DNA from: a bacterium endosymbiont of Bathymodiolus sp. 5 South
GTDB taxonomy: Bacteria > Pseudomonadota > Gammaproteobacteria > PS1 > Pseudothioglobaceae
Reading direction: 5' to 3'
NCBI RefSeq assembly: GCF_900128535.1
Contig: NZ_FQTR01000002.1
Location: 1 to 62,159, forward strand
DNA: 62,159 nucleotides
In this document: piece by piece, positions 27,702 through 37,404 of the stretch
How positions within the stretch are numbered: position 1 is the stretch's first letter
Layout: the number at the start of each line of letters is the position of its first letter
The notes under the pieces: model-generated
Database searches by the model: none
Told to the model about the DNA's origin: nothing
The model's input: only the letters and a program-made list of their open reading frames with translations
Made by a program: the position numbers and the translations under genes

Positions 27702-29867
27702 ATGAACCACATATTAATCAACGCAACGCACTCGGAAGAGATTCGAGTTGCCATTGTAAGAAATAAAAAACTTACCTCTCTCAATATAGAAACCAGCCTT
27801 AATCAGAAGAATAAAGGCAATATTTACAAAGGGAAAATATCGCGAGTTGAGCAATCCTTAGAAGCTGCTTTTGTCGATTACGGCAAGGAAAGACAAGGCT
27901 TTTTACCATTCAAAGAAGTTACCGAAATACTAAAAGAAAATGCAAAAGCTTCAGGTGAAAAACTCACTATTTCTGATGTTTTAAAGGAAGGGCAAGAGAT
28001 TATTGTTCAAGTTGAAAAAGAAGAGCGTGGCAACAAAGGTGCTGCACTAAGCACTTATATCAACTTGGCTGGTGCCTACATGATATTGACACCAAACAAT
28101 GCAAAAAGCAATGGCATCTCTAGACAAATCACTTCATCAGACAGGCAGTCGCTAAAAGAAGTCATTGAAAAAATTACCCTACCTGAAAACTCAGGCTTAA
28201 TTATTCGTACAGCTGGTGCGGGTAAAACTTTAGAAGAGTTGCAATGGGAAGTTGACTACTTATCAGAATTGTGGCGCTCAATCAATACCGCAGCAGAAAA
28301 ACGCTCCGCGCCTTTCTTAATCTATCAAGAAAGTGATATTGTCATTCGTACTCTGCGTGACTACCTAAGAGAAGACACTGATAGTGTCATTATCGACGAT
28401 TTAACAACTTTTCAAAATGCCAAAGAATTTGTTAGCTTCGTTCTACCGCACCACTTGGATCGTATTAAACAGTTTGATGCTTCTGAACACTCTTTGTTTA
28501 ATCACATGGGTGTTGAATCACAGGTAAAAAGTGTTTTCGAGCGTGAAGTGTCTCTGCGCACAGGAGCAACTATTGTCTTTGACCCAACTGAAGCATTGAC
28601 TGCCATTGACATTAACTCTGCACGCGCTACCAAAGGCTTTGACATTGAAGAGACCGCCTACAATACAAACTTAGAAGCTGCCAAAGAAATCGCTGCACAA
28701 CTGCAACTGCGTGATATTGGTGGTTTAGTGGTGGTTGACTTTATCGATATGACCTCTGAGGAGCACAAAAAATCCATTGAAAAAGCCATGGAAAAAGCCA
28801 CCAGTTCAGACCGTGCTCGTATCCAAATTGGCACTATTTCACGCTTTGGACTGTTAGAAATGTCAAGACAACGTTTAATGAGTTCAGTAACAGAGTCAGT
28901 AGAAAAAACCTGCCCTGCTTGTGAAGGTCGTGGCACCACGCCAACCGTTCCAAGTTTGGCATTAAGTATTTTAAGGCAACTTGAAGATGGTTGTAACGCC
29001 TCTAACCAAACACAAAAACTGACTATTCAGTCTAGCGTTGATGTTATCACCTATTTACTTAATGAAAAACGCGCTGATATTGGCAGATTAGAGAATAAGC
29101 ATGAGATAAAAATTACGCTATTACCTAATCCTTACATGCAATTTCCGAACTTCAATATTAACAAGCAAAAAGGCGATAAGAAATCACACCACAAGAGTTA
29201 TCAGGGCATTTCTAAACCACAGCAAAATATTGCAGAGAACGGCTTAAGTAACACTAAAGAAGAAGCGGCTATTGATACCAATCACCCAATAACACGCGTT
29301 CCCAATCAAAAGAAAACCAAATCTTCATTGTCTTTCTGGGGAAAGATTAAGTCGATTTTTGGTTCTAATAAAAAGAAAAAGAAACCAGAAAAAAATCACA
29401 ATAATAAAAACAATCGAAATCGTAATAAGAATCGTAATAAGAACAATCGTAATCATAACCAAAATAAAACGCAGAACAATCAGCAGAATAAACAAAATCA
29501 TAAGGCACAAAACAACAAACAACAAAACAAAGCCCAGAATCAGAATAAGTCTCAAGGTAAACCTCAAAATAAATCTCAAAATGAGAATTCCAAGCCGCAA
29601 GCTCAATCTAGAGGAAAACCTCAAGAACAAACAAAGCCTGCTAACTTAGCATCCAAGGCACAAAAACAAGTCAAAGAAAAGCCTCAGACAAAATCAGCAT
29701 CAAAGCCAAAATCAGAAGAGCAAAAAGTGACTAAGGTTGAAACACAAGGCAATGGAAAAATGAAAACCAAATCAACAGACAAGGTTGCAAAAAAAGTCAA
29801 GACTGATGCCGCTAACAAGACTGAACTTAAGGTTGAGATTGAGGTTAATGGCAATAAAGCTGAGTAA
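27702..29867 (+). CDS. rne: Ribonuclease E
   Basis: RNase E is the single-strand endoribonuclease that starts mRNA decay and processes rRNA and tRNA. The 721-residue protein has an S1 domain (about 35-120), the 5' sensor, the DNase I-like catalytic region with the two Mg-binding Asp motifs AIDINSAR and VVVDFIDM, and the zinc-link CPACEGRG near 405. After about residue 545 the protein becomes a Lys/Asn/Gln-rich low-complexity arm of roughly 175 residues. This is basic and disordered like other RNase E tails, but I see no recognisable RhlB, enolase or PNPase binding site. Confidence 0.95.
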   Translation: MNHILINATHSEEIRVAIVRNKKLTSLNIETSLNQKNKGNIYKGKISRVEQSLEAAFVDYGKERQGFLPFKEVTEILKENAKASGEKLTISDVLKEGQEIIVQVEKEERGNKGAALSTYINLAGAYMILTPNNAKSNGISRQITSSDRQSLKEVIEKITLPENSGLIIRTAGAGKTLEELQWEVDYLSELWRSINTAAEKRSAPFLIYQESDIVIRTLRDYLREDTDSVIIDDLTTFQNAKEFVSFVLPHHLDRIKQFDASEHSLFNHMGVESQVKSVFEREVSLRTGATIVFDPTEALTAIDINSARATKGFDIEETAYNTNLEAAKEIAAQLQLRDIGGLVVVDFIDMTSEEHKKSIEKAMEKATSSDRARIQIGTISRFGLLEMSRQRLMSSVTESVEKTCPACEGRGTTPTVPSLALSILRQLEDGCNASNQTQKLTIQSSVDVITYLLNEKRADIGRLENKHEIKITLLPNPYMQFPNFNINKQKGDKKSHHKSYQGISKPQQNIAENGLSNTKEEAAIDTNHPITRVPNQKKTKSSLSFWGKIKSIFGSNKKKKKPEKNHNNKNNRNRNKNRNKNNRNHNQNKTQNNQQNKQNHKAQNNKQQNKAQNQNKSQGKPQNKSQNENSKPQAQSRGKPQEQTKPANLASKAQKQVKEKPQTKSASKPKSEEQKVTKVETQGNGKMKTKSTDKVAKKVKTDAANKTELKVEIEVNGNKAE

Positions 29868-29875
29868 ATATAAAT

Positions 29876-30685
29876 ATGAAATTAGCAGTTTTTGGCAATC
29901 CTATTGAACATAGTCTATCTCCCCGTATTCATACACTATTTGCACAGCAGACGGGTGTAGAGATTGAATATGATAAGATATTAGCCCCAGTTGACGGCTT
30001 TGCAGAAACAGCACAAAACTTTATCAATCAAGGAGGTAAAGGCTTCAATGTTACTGTGCCATTCAAAATTGACGCCTTTAACTTAGCAACAAAGCACTCA
30101 ATCAATGCACAAACTGCAGGTGCAGTTAACACCATCAAAGTTGATGGTGACGCCTTAATAGGTGAGAATACTGATGGCATAGGACTGCTTAATGACTTAA
30201 CTAAAAATCTTGAGATTGACTTACAAAATAAAATTGTGTTAATTTTAGGCGCAGGTGGTGCAACTCGCGGCATCTTATTGCCTTTATTACAACAACAACC
30301 TGCACGGGTGATGATTGCCAATCGCACTGCGTCAAAAGCCACTCAACTCGCTAAAGCGTTCAAGCCTTATGGCGAAACTTGTGGCTTTGGTTTAGAAAAA
30401 ATCAAAAACGACCTTGTTGATATTATTATCAATGCCACCAGCGCTTCATTAGATGGGCAGATGCCAAATATTGCCACTGGCATAGCCAACAATGCAATTT
30501 GTTATGATTTAATGTATGGCAAGCAAACCCCTTTTATGGACTGGGCACAGGATAATAATGCATCAATGGTTGTTGATGGCCTGGGTATGTTGGTTGAACA
30601 AGCAGCTAGCGCATTTGAATTCTGGACGGGCAAACAGCCTGAGACTCAAGCAGTGATTGAGGCAATCAGGGCGCTAAACGACTAA
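29876..30685 (+). CDS. aroE: Shikimate dehydrogenase (NADP+)
   Basis: AroE reduces 3-dehydroshikimate in the chorismate pathway. The 269-residue protein shows the substrate-binding [16 protein letters not shown] at about 7-22, GFNVTVPFK with the catalytic Lys, the [13 protein letters not shown] motif, and the dinucleotide-binding [15 protein letters not shown] with NRTASKA. It starts 8 bp after rne, so the two may be co-transcribed, and its 3' end overlaps the convergent pdxH by 20 bp. Confidence 0.96.
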   Translation: MKLAVFGNPIEHSLSPRIHTLFAQQTGVEIEYDKILAPVDGFAETAQNFINQGGKGFNVTVPFKIDAFNLATKHSINAQTAGAVNTIKVDGDALIGENTDGIGLLNDLTKNLEIDLQNKIVLILGAGGATRGILLPLLQQQPARVMIANRTASKATQLAKAFKPYGETCGFGLEKIKNDLVDIIINATSASLDGQMPNIATGIANNAICYDLMYGKQTPFMDWAQDNNASMVVDGLGMLVEQAASAFEFWTGKQPETQAVIEAIRALND

Positions 30686-31304
30686 TCTCCCACGCACTGT
30701 CTTTACGCACATAAACAAGCCTATCATGCAAGCGATTTTCTCTACCTTGCCAAAACTCAATCGTAGCCGGCACCACGCGATAACCACCCCAAAAATCTGG
30801 CAAAGGCACTTCGCCTTCGCCAAATTTTCGCTTCATTACATCAAACTCAGAAAGCAAAACTTGCCTTGAATTTAAAATTGATGATTGCTCTGATGCCCAA
30901 GCACCTAGTTGAGAATCTTTAGGACGAGAAGCAAAATATTTAATTGATTCTAAAGTTGGTATTTTTTCTACCGTGCCAGAAATCTTTACTTGACGCTCTA
31001 AATCCAACCAAGGGAACAATAATGCTACTGTGGGGTTATTGTTGATTTGCTTAGATTTTTTAGAATTATAATTGGTAAAAAACACAAATCCCTGCTCATC
31101 AAAGGTTTTCAATAAAACCGTTCTAATACCCACCCCACTTTCATCACTGGTGGCTAGACTCATCGCGTTTGGCAAGGTAAGTTCAGAGTCAAGGGCTTGT
31201 TCCATCCAAATTTTAAATTGCACAAAAGGATTGCTGTCTAAATCAGCACTAGAGATACCATTACTGGTAAATTCGCGTCTTAATCTAATTAAGTCAACAT
31301 TCAT
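30666..31304 (-). CDS. pdxH: Pyridoxamine 5'-phosphate oxidase
   Basis: PdxH makes pyridoxal phosphate using FMN and oxygen. The 212 residues contain the N-terminal [20 protein letters not shown], the FMN-binding [20 protein letters not shown], and the C-terminal [17 protein letters not shown] with the active-site Arg and His. It starts within the 3' end of gltX (11 bp overlap), and its own 3' end overlaps convergent aroE by 20 bp. Confidence 0.96.
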   Translation of the reverse strand: MNVDLIRLRREFTSNGISSADLDSNPFVQFKIWMEQALDSELTLPNAMSLATSDESGVGIRTVLLKTFDEQGFVFFTNYNSKKSKQINNNPTVALLFPWLDLERQVKISGTVEKIPTLESIKYFASRPKDSQLGAWASEQSSILNSRQVLLSEFDVMKRKFGEGEVPLPDFWGGYRVVPATIEFWQGRENRLHDRLVYVRKDSAWEISRLAP

Positions 31305-32673
31305 AATTAATTGCTTTTGTCAAACGCTTTAATGTGGTTTCTTTGCCAATCAACTCAGCCACTAAGTCAATACTGCCTGCATTACCATTGCCACTCAGTG
31401 CCAACCTAAAGGGCTGCCCTACCTTACCAAAACCAAGCTCTAATTCATCACAGACTTGCTTGATGATACTTTTAATTTCATTAGCCTTCCAGCACTCTAA
31501 TTGGCTTAATTTTTTAACCAAAACCTCAAGCGGCACTTTATCTTTAAACTGTTTGTTAGCAAGATTTTCATCAAACTCATCAAAATCTTGATAAAACATT
31601 TTTAATCCTTCGCTCATCTCTACTAGCGTTTTTGAACGCTGCTGTAATGATGCAACAACCAGTGCCAAATCCGCGCCATTACGGGTATCAACTTTTTGAT
31701 ATTGCAAATGCCACTCTAAATGTTCAATCAAATGCTCGGGCGTGGCATTTTTAATATATTCTTGATTAAGCCACAATAGTTTTTCTTCATTAAAACTGGC
31801 GGGAGCTTTGTTAATATCTTTTAAATCAAACAACGACACAATTTCTGCCAAAGAAAACACCTCTTGGTCACCATGCGACCAACCCAAGCGCACCAAATAA
31901 TTAAGCAATGCCTCCGGTAAAAAACCCGCATCCCGATATGCCATGACACTCACTGCACCATGTCGCTTTGACAAACGAGCACCATCACTACCCAAAATCA
32001 TTGGCAGGTGTGCAAACTCAGGCAAATCCCACTTAAGCGCCTGATATAGATTAATTTGTCTGGGGGTATTGTTGATATGATCATCCCCACGAATAACATG
32101 GCTAATATCCATATCATGATCATCCACCACAACGGTTAAATTATAAGTCGGTGTGCCATCACTGCGAGCAATAATCAAATCATCTAACTCTTTATTGGCA
32201 ATAGAGATTTTTCCTTTAACTGTATCCTCAAAAATCACCATACCTTCCATTGGATTTTTAAAACGCACAACCCTGTGATCGGCTGATGTGAGCGCTTTAT
32301 CACGACAACAGCCATCATACATAGCCTTCTCACCTTTTGCCATTAGCGTTTCTCGCAAGTTATCTAATCGCTCTTTTGAGCACTCACAATAATAAGCCTT
32401 GTCTTCATCTAATAATTGTTGAATGACTGCTTTATAACGCTCAAAACGCTGCGTTTGATAAAACGGACCTTCGTCATAATCCAACCCCAGCCAATTCATT
32501 CCATCTAAGATGGCATCAACGGATACCTGTGTAGAGCGCTCCCTATCCGTATCTTCAATACGCAAGACAAAGTTGCCCTGTTGTTTTTTCGCCCAAGCCC
32601 AAGCAAACAAGGCGGTACGCGCACCACCGATGTGTAAATAACCCGTTGGAGATGGCGCAAATCTTGATTTCAT
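31294..32673 (-). CDS. gltX: Glutamyl-tRNA synthetase
   Basis: This class I synthetase has 459 residues. The HIGH signature is in [16 protein letters not shown] at about 8-23, with a zinc-like Cys group [10 protein letters not shown] and CCR near 105-130. The KMSKS counterpart appears as ARLSKRHGA near 245. It forms Glu-tRNA(Glu), and possibly misacylates tRNA(Gln) if GatCAB is used. It overlaps the upstream Sel1 gene by 4 bp and pdxH by 11 bp. Confidence 0.97.
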   Translation of the reverse strand: MKSRFAPSPTGYLHIGGARTALFAWAWAKKQQGNFVLRIEDTDRERSTQVSVDAILDGMNWLGLDYDEGPFYQTQRFERYKAVIQQLLDEDKAYYCECSKERLDNLRETLMAKGEKAMYDGCCRDKALTSADHRVVRFKNPMEGMVIFEDTVKGKISIANKELDDLIIARSDGTPTYNLTVVVDDHDMDISHVIRGDDHINNTPRQINLYQALKWDLPEFAHLPMILGSDGARLSKRHGAVSVMAYRDAGFLPEALLNYLVRLGWSHGDQEVFSLAEIVSLFDLKDINKAPASFNEEKLLWLNQEYIKNATPEHLIEHLEWHLQYQKVDTRNGADLALVVASLQQRSKTLVEMSEGLKMFYQDFDEFDENLANKQFKDKVPLEVLVKKLSQLECWKANEIKSIIKQVCDELELGFGKVGQPFRLALSGNGNAGSIDLVAELIGKETTLKRLTKAINYEC

Positions 32674-33122
32674 GAATCGTTCGCTTTATCTGCTAAATCA
32701 TACCAATACTGTGTTTTTTCAAGGTCTTTTTCAACTTCCTTGCCGTCTTCATACAGCATACCCAGTGCATACATCGCCCCTTGTAAACCATACTCAGCCG
32801 CCCTTTCAAACCACTCAATGGCCTTGCTAATGTCCTTTTCAATACCTTCACCAGTCATGTAAGCCACCGCAATCATGTGATGTGCAAAACCGTGCCCCTG
32901 CTCAGCAGCTTTGATAAAATTCTCAAACCCTAAAGGCTGATTTTCAACCATGCCTAGCCCATTCATCTGCATCATCCCAAGGCGCCACAGACTCTCAGCA
33001 TTACCTTGCATGGCAAGCGGTGCTAATAATTGATACGCCATTGAAAAGTTCTTAGAATCAAAAGCAGCCAAGCCGCTGGTTAAATCTGCCTCAAAGGCAT
33101 CCGTTTCGTTAGAATTTGACAT
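32670..33122 (-). CDS. Sel1-like repeat protein
   Basis: The 150-residue protein contains about three Sel1/TPR-like repeats of 36 residues. Typical signatures are AESLWRLGMMQMNGLGM, AHHMIAVAYMTGEGIEKDISKAIEWF (split here by eye into repeats), and AMYALGMLYEDGKEVEKD. No signal peptide is evident, so it is probably a cytosolic protein-interaction scaffold. Partner unknown. It overlaps gltX by 4 bp and is likely co-transcribed with it. Confidence 0.88.
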   Translation of the reverse strand: MSNSNETDAFEADLTSGLAAFDSKNFSMAYQLLAPLAMQGNAESLWRLGMMQMNGLGMVENQPLGFENFIKAAEQGHGFAHHMIAVAYMTGEGIEKDISKAIEWFERAAEYGLQGAMYALGMLYEDGKEVEKDLEKTQYWYDLADKANDS

Positions 33123-33308
33123 AATAGTTTTTAGGATTTTTAAAATAGCACAATTTTACAAGATTCATACACACAAATTACTAAATGTTGTTATCTTGGC
33201 TTGAGTAAGATGCTTGTATTGGCTCATTTGTGCTTCTTTTTAGCAGTTGAACCATCTTGATAAATCATCAAGCATCATAGAAATATAAGGCAATGTTTCC
33301 ACAGTTTT

Positions 33309-33866
33309 TTAACGACTATTCAAATCGAAAGTTTTGTTTTTATGGGGTTTTTTTGCATCAATATAGTCAAACTTAATCAGTACTTTTTCTAGCTTCCCAC
33401 CTGTTTCAATTACCACATAATTTTTAGCAATATCTTTGAGTAACACATTAGAGGCAATATTATCGCCTTTTTGATAGACTTTTGACTTTCTGTTTGCATT
33501 TTCAATAATCGCTAAAGCACCTTTTTCTTTAAAAACAGTTCCAATGAGTGTTAAATTGAGTCGTGTTGGTTTAACTATTTTATAACTTTCTCTAAGATCA
33601 ACATCATTAGATTTTCCAAACAAATTACGATAAGCGCTCATATCTTGAGGTTCTGGCTTTAATATTGTGATACTCGTTTTTTCTATGGTTGGCTTGTGCA
33701 TACTTGCCAACACACTCAACACTAGCTGTGTACAAATATAAGTTAGGCACAAAAACAAACATAATGTAGCGCCCTTTCTAATTTTGTCCTTATGCTCAAA
33801 CAGAAAGTTAGAATACTTAATCTGATTTAAAGTAGCAACAAATGATTTGATATTTAAAGTCATCAT
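33309..33866 (-). CDS. gspC: Type II secretion system protein GspC-like
   Basis: The 185-residue protein has one N-terminal membrane helix (about 31-52) and a periplasmic homology region: RNLFG, then TLIGTVFKEKGALAIIEN and YQKGDNIASNVLLKDI. These match the inner-membrane clamp protein GspC, which links the inner-membrane platform to the secretin GspD. A PDZ or coiled-coil C-terminal domain is missing, as in short GspC or XpsN forms. It follows gspM by 34 bp; gspD does not follow. A 186 bp spacer without a clear gene separates it from the Sel1 gene. Confidence 0.72.
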   Translation of the reverse strand: MMTLNIKSFVATLNQIKYSNFLFEHKDKIRKGATLCLFLCLTYICTQLVLSVLASMHKPTIEKTSITILKPEPQDMSAYRNLFGKSNDVDLRESYKIVKPTRLNLTLIGTVFKEKGALAIIENANRKSKVYQKGDNIASNVLLKDIAKNYVVIETGGKLEKVLIKFDYIDAKKPHKNKTFDLNSR

Positions 33867-33900
33867 AATTTATAGGATATTGTATTTTTCACTTAATATT

Positions 33901-34335
33901 TCATGGGTGTACAAATGTCATTCTAACATTTACTACACCGCCCCCAATGCTCTTAATATCTGCCTCAACTGCCACAATATTATACTTGTTCTTTAGCGTA
34001 TTAAGACCATTTAACACATCAGAAAATAGCATTGAAGGGCTACTGAATACAATACGATTGTTGCTTTGAATATGAATGTTTTTATTTTCAGCTTTGTGGT
34101 AAGTGTTTCGAATAATACTTTTGGATTTTGCACTAGAAAGCTTCAGGTAAAACACCTTGTCTTGCAACTTCAACAATGATAAAGAGACAACTTTTTCTCG
34201 CTCAAGTTGTGCTGTTAAGGTGTTATTCTTATTGCTCAATGAAACCATGCTCAGTATAAATATCAACAGCAAGGCAACAAGCCCAGACACTAAAATCAGC
34301 GCTTTTTGTTTATCAGAAATATCACTCAAATTCAT
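33901..34335 (-). CDS. gspM: Type II secretion system protein GspM-like
   Basis: The 144-residue protein has a short cytoplasmic tail, a membrane helix at about 13-33, a coiled-coil-like segment (about 35-75) and a small C-terminal ferredoxin-like domain. This layout and its position 4 bp overlapped with gspL fit GspM, which partners GspL in the T2SS assembly platform. Sequence motifs in this family are weak, so the call rests mostly on context and topology. Confidence 0.62.
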   Translation of the reverse strand: MNLSDISDKQKALILVSGLVALLLIFILSMVSLSNKNNTLTAQLEREKVVSLSLLKLQDKVFYLKLSSAKSKSIIRNTYHKAENKNIHIQSNNRIVFSSPSMLFSDVLNGLNTLKNKYNIVAVEADIKSIGGGVVNVRMTFVHP

Positions 34336-35201
34336 GGCTCTACCTTAAGTATTTGTTTGTCAAATTGTAGTCGTTTAATCTTTGTTTTTGCCTTAATATC
34401 TGATTGAATCTTGGCAAGCAGATCATTATCTGATTGTTCTTCAATACTTAATGTGTTGAGTTTTTGCTTAATTTGTGCGTGCAAGTCAACAATACGCCCA
34501 ACCTCTGGAAATAACTTTTTAAAATAGATTTCATTGGTATTTATCTGCCTGTCAACTCTTTTTGTTAAATTGTAATTATCCAGCATTAATTGAACGGGGG
34601 AAAGCACCATTAACAATAGTAAAATAACAACACTTGCTCGCCATTTGTAGAGTTTTTCTTTCCAATTTGAACGCCAATCAACATTTAAAAAGTTAATATT
34701 CTGAGTATATTTAACATTTAGTTGTTCGTTCAATATTTGCTCATTATCTGTAAAGAGCTCATCTAGTACCGCTTGGTTTGTTTTTCCGCCCAAAAAATCA
34801 CCATAACGAAATAACACATCTTGTTCAACTGTGGTGCAATAGACTTTGCCTTTTTCAATCGGTAGCAACATAAAATCAACCACGCATTGCTCAATTTTCA
34901 AACCTGTAGTTTCAAGCTTTTTTCGAAGCACATTCATAATGTTTTTGCTGATCACAACCACATCATAATATTGCTCGTCAGCTGCCTTTTGCAGAAAAAA
35001 ATCCAACGCTTCAATGTCTTCTAATAAAACATCTTCCAACAAAAAAGGAATGGCTTTTTTAGCTTTAGAAAAACTCATTTTTGGCACTTCAATATGGTGT
35101 GTTGAGACCAAATGTGAATCAATTGCAATGATATAAGACTTATCAAATGCCAAATTAGCAAACTCAGTAGACTCGTTGTAGTAAATAATAGTGCTGTTCA
35201 T
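34332..35201 (-). CDS. gspL: Type II secretion system protein GspL-like
   Basis: The 289-residue protein has an N-terminal actin-like cytoplasmic region (about 1-190, with KAKKAIPFLLEDVLLEDIE being the most GspL-like piece), a membrane helix (about 195-215) and a periplasmic C-terminus with coiled-coil. GspL connects the ATPase GspE to the inner-membrane platform. The start MNSTIIYYNES at 35201 is chosen; ten further upstream residues fall within the moeB-like gene. It is shorter than typical 380-400 residue GspL. It begins at the moeB stop codon (TAATG). Confidence 0.72.
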   Translation of the reverse strand: MNSTIIYYNESTEFANLAFDKSYIIAIDSHLVSTHHIEVPKMSFSKAKKAIPFLLEDVLLEDIEALDFFLQKAADEQYYDVVVISKNIMNVLRKKLETTGLKIEQCVVDFMLLPIEKGKVYCTTVEQDVLFRYGDFLGGKTNQAVLDELFTDNEQILNEQLNVKYTQNINFLNVDWRSNWKEKLYKWRASVVILLLLMVLSPVQLMLDNYNLTKRVDRQINTNEIYFKKLFPEVGRIVDLHAQIKQKLNTLSIEEQSDNDLLAKIQSDIKAKTKIKRLQFDKQILKVEP

Positions 35202-35950
35202 TAGATGTTTAAATAATTGCAGATTGGGCAATGTTTGTCCTTGTTGAGTTGTACTGTTTTAAAATTTAAATCCAATGCGTCGACTATCATTAATTTACCT
35301 ATTAGTTGCTCACCTAAATTTAAAATCACTTTGATACTTTGTAGCGCCTGCATAGTACCAAGCATACCTGCAACAGGTGCAAGAATACCATTATCAACGC
35401 AGCTCTCATCACTATTACCCGTACTTGGGTATAGACATTGATAGCAGGGCTGGTCTTTTTCATAGCCTTTAAACACTGAGAGTTGCCCCTCAAAACGAAT
35501 AACAGCAGCCGATACCAAGGGTGTATGCTGTACAACGCAGGCTTGATTGATGTTAAAGCGTGTGTCAAAATTATCCGTGCCATCAAGTACAACATCGCAC
35601 TTCTTTACCCATTCGTCTATGTTGTCTGTATTTAAATCTGTCAATGTAGTGATTTTAACATTAGGATTAATCGCTAACATCTTAACTTTAGCAGATTTTA
35701 CTTTATCTTTGCCGATATCATCTGTGTAATGGATCACTTGTCGCTGTAGGTTGGATAATTCTACTTGATCAAAGTCTGCAATAATTAAATGCCCAATACC
35801 AGCAGCGGCAAGATACATTGCAGAGGGTGAGCCCAAGCCCCCTATGCCAATTAATAACACAGTTGCGTTTAACAATTTTTGTTGCCCTGCTTCACCAACT
35901 TCTGGCAAAAGAATTTGACGAGAATATCTGAGTAAATTTTGATTATCCAT
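35201..35950 (-). CDS. MoeB/ThiF-family adenylyltransferase
   Basis: The 249-residue E1-like enzyme adenylates the C-terminal Gly of a ThiS or MoaD sulfur carrier. The RYSRQILLPEVGEAGQQKL N-terminus, nucleotide loop LLIGIGGLGSPSAMYLAAAG at about 32-51, DNLQRQ-like SNLQRQVIH, the DGTDNFDTRF block and two CxxC zinc pairs (CYQC and CPIC) are all present. MoeB and ThiF cannot be told apart from sequence alone; neighbours give no help because gspL follows. Confidence 0.9.
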   Translation of the reverse strand: MDNQNLLRYSRQILLPEVGEAGQQKLLNATVLLIGIGGLGSPSAMYLAAAGIGHLIIADFDQVELSNLQRQVIHYTDDIGKDKVKSAKVKMLAINPNVKITTLTDLNTDNIDEWVKKCDVVLDGTDNFDTRFNINQACVVQHTPLVSAAVIRFEGQLSVFKGYEKDQPCYQCLYPSTGNSDESCVDNGILAPVAGMLGTMQALQSIKVILNLGEQLIGKLMIVDALDLNFKTVQLNKDKHCPICNYLNI

Positions 35951-35968
35951 AAGTTAAAATTATAGCCT

Positions 35969-36673
35969 ATGAATGCAAAAACAATAATCAAAACACTTGA
36001 ATCTTTTGCAACCCCTGAACGCAAGAAAATCAACAAGTGGTTTTTTAAAACTGGCAAGGGTCAATATTCAGAGCATGATGCATTTATGGGTGTGCGTATG
36101 CCGCAAATTAGACAAGTAGCCAAGCAATGTTTTAAATCACTTGCTTTTAATGAAATTAATAAACTCATTAACCATCCCATTCACGAGGTGCGCCATTGTG
36201 GGCTGATTATATTGGTTAATCAATATCAGCTTGACAATCAGGACGCTGTATTTAACTATTACATTGATAATATTCATGCGGTTAATAATTGGGATTTGGT
36301 TGATACCACCGCGCCACAGATTGTTGGTAATCATCTATACCAACATCAAGAAAAATTACCACTACTATTTAATTTTCTACATTCACCTGACTTATGGGAG
36401 CGGCGTATTGCCATCGTGGCAACTTGGACTTTTATTAAGCGCGGTGAATTTACACCAACACTTAAAATCGCTAAATTATTATTAGGCGACAAACATGACT
36501 TAATCCACAAGGCTATTGGCTGGATGCTTAGAGAAATATATAAAAAAGATGCTGACATTTGCAAAACATTTTTACGAAAAAATTACCCGCAACTGCCTAG
36601 AACTACTTTAAGATACGCAATTGAGCGTATGCCAAAAAGTGAAAGACTGCATTACTTGAAAAAAGAGTTTTGA
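35969..36673 (+). CDS. DNA alkylation repair protein, AlkD-like HEAT-repeat family
   Basis: The 234-residue all-helical protein matches AlkD-like proteins: FMGVRMPQIRQVAKQ, EVRHCGLIILVNQYQ, VNNWDLVDTTAPQIVG and WERRIAIVATWTFIKRGEF. AlkD excises positively charged alkylated purines from DNA using HEAT-like repeats. The conserved Trp and Asp of the WDLVD motif are in place. It is divergent from moeB with an 18 bp gap between start codons. Confidence 0.9.
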   Translation: MNAKTIIKTLESFATPERKKINKWFFKTGKGQYSEHDAFMGVRMPQIRQVAKQCFKSLAFNEINKLINHPIHEVRHCGLIILVNQYQLDNQDAVFNYYIDNIHAVNNWDLVDTTAPQIVGNHLYQHQEKLPLLFNFLHSPDLWERRIAIVATWTFIKRGEFTPTLKIAKLLLGDKHDLIHKAIGWMLREIYKKDADICKTFLRKNYPQLPRTTLRYAIERMPKSERLHYLKKEF

Positions 36674-36756
36674 TGTGCCAACAAAGCATGCGCAGGCACA
36701 GGTAAGCCTGACAATGACGAACAAGTCAATTATTCAATATTTAAAATGGAGAAAAT

Positions 36757-37401
36757 GTGATGTTTAAAAAGATAATTAACACTGCACTACAAGGTTTTTT
36801 TTGGATTTTACCGATTCTATTAATCATTTTTATTGCAAATTGGTTATTTGAAAAAGCCGAGATATTAACACATATTTTATTTAGTAGAACCAATGCGAAT
36901 ATTGAAGAACACCTTTTTTTATGGACAATTATAGGCATTATTATCATCGTATTAGCCCTATTGATTATTGGTAATATTGCCACCACGCGTCTTGCCTTTG
37001 CTTTTGATTTGTTCATTAAAAAAGTGCCATTTTATTCTACAATTAAAGACATTGTCGATATTTTCAATTCCTCAAAAAAAGGTAAAAATGAAGTTTTAGT
37101 CGTAGCAATTAAAGGTTTAACACAATCGGGATACAACATTGGACTCATGTATTCCACCAAAGAAAGCATTATTAAAAACCATTACACGGTCACACTCTCA
37201 ATGAGTCCAATTCCCAATGGTGGCTTTATGTTTGAAGTGCATCAAGATGATATTTTGGTCATAGAAGGGGCAAAATTTAATGACAATCTTAATTATTTGT
37301 TATCAATGGGAACAAAAAGTATGACGGAAATCTTAAACCAAGATTCAAATAACAGCTTAATTTCCTTTACCCAATGGAGACAAAAACACGCATCAACCTA
37401 G
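36757..37401 (+). CDS. DUF502 membrane protein
   Basis: The 214-residue protein matches DUF502: an N-terminal helix (about 8-28), a second helix (about 45-70, FLWTIIGIIIIVLALLIIGN) and the conserved KKVPFYSTIKDIVDIFNSSKK block, followed by a soluble part with a later GGFMFEVHQDDI. Function is not established. It begins 84 bp after the AlkD-like gene, with a possible ribosome site ATGGAGAAA just before the ATG. Confidence 0.85.
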   Translation: MMFKKIINTALQGFFWILPILLIIFIANWLFEKAEILTHILFSRTNANIEEHLFLWTIIGIIIIVLALLIIGNIATTRLAFAFDLFIKKVPFYSTIKDIVDIFNSSKKGKNEVLVVAIKGLTQSGYNIGLMYSTKESIIKNHYTVTLSMSPIPNGGFMFEVHQDDILVIEGAKFNDNLNYLLSMGTKSMTEILNQDSNNSLISFTQWRQKHAST

Positions 37402-37404
37402 TGC

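Noticed and set aside
29325..29649. Two ORFs overlapping the RNase E tail
   Set aside because: They are frame shadows of the Lys/Asn/Gln-rich low-complexity sequence.
33123..33308. Small gene between the Sel1 gene and gspC
   Set aside because: No ORF with a ribosome site on either strand; only a CTTGAT/ATCAAG inverted repeat near 33252-33268 without a T run.
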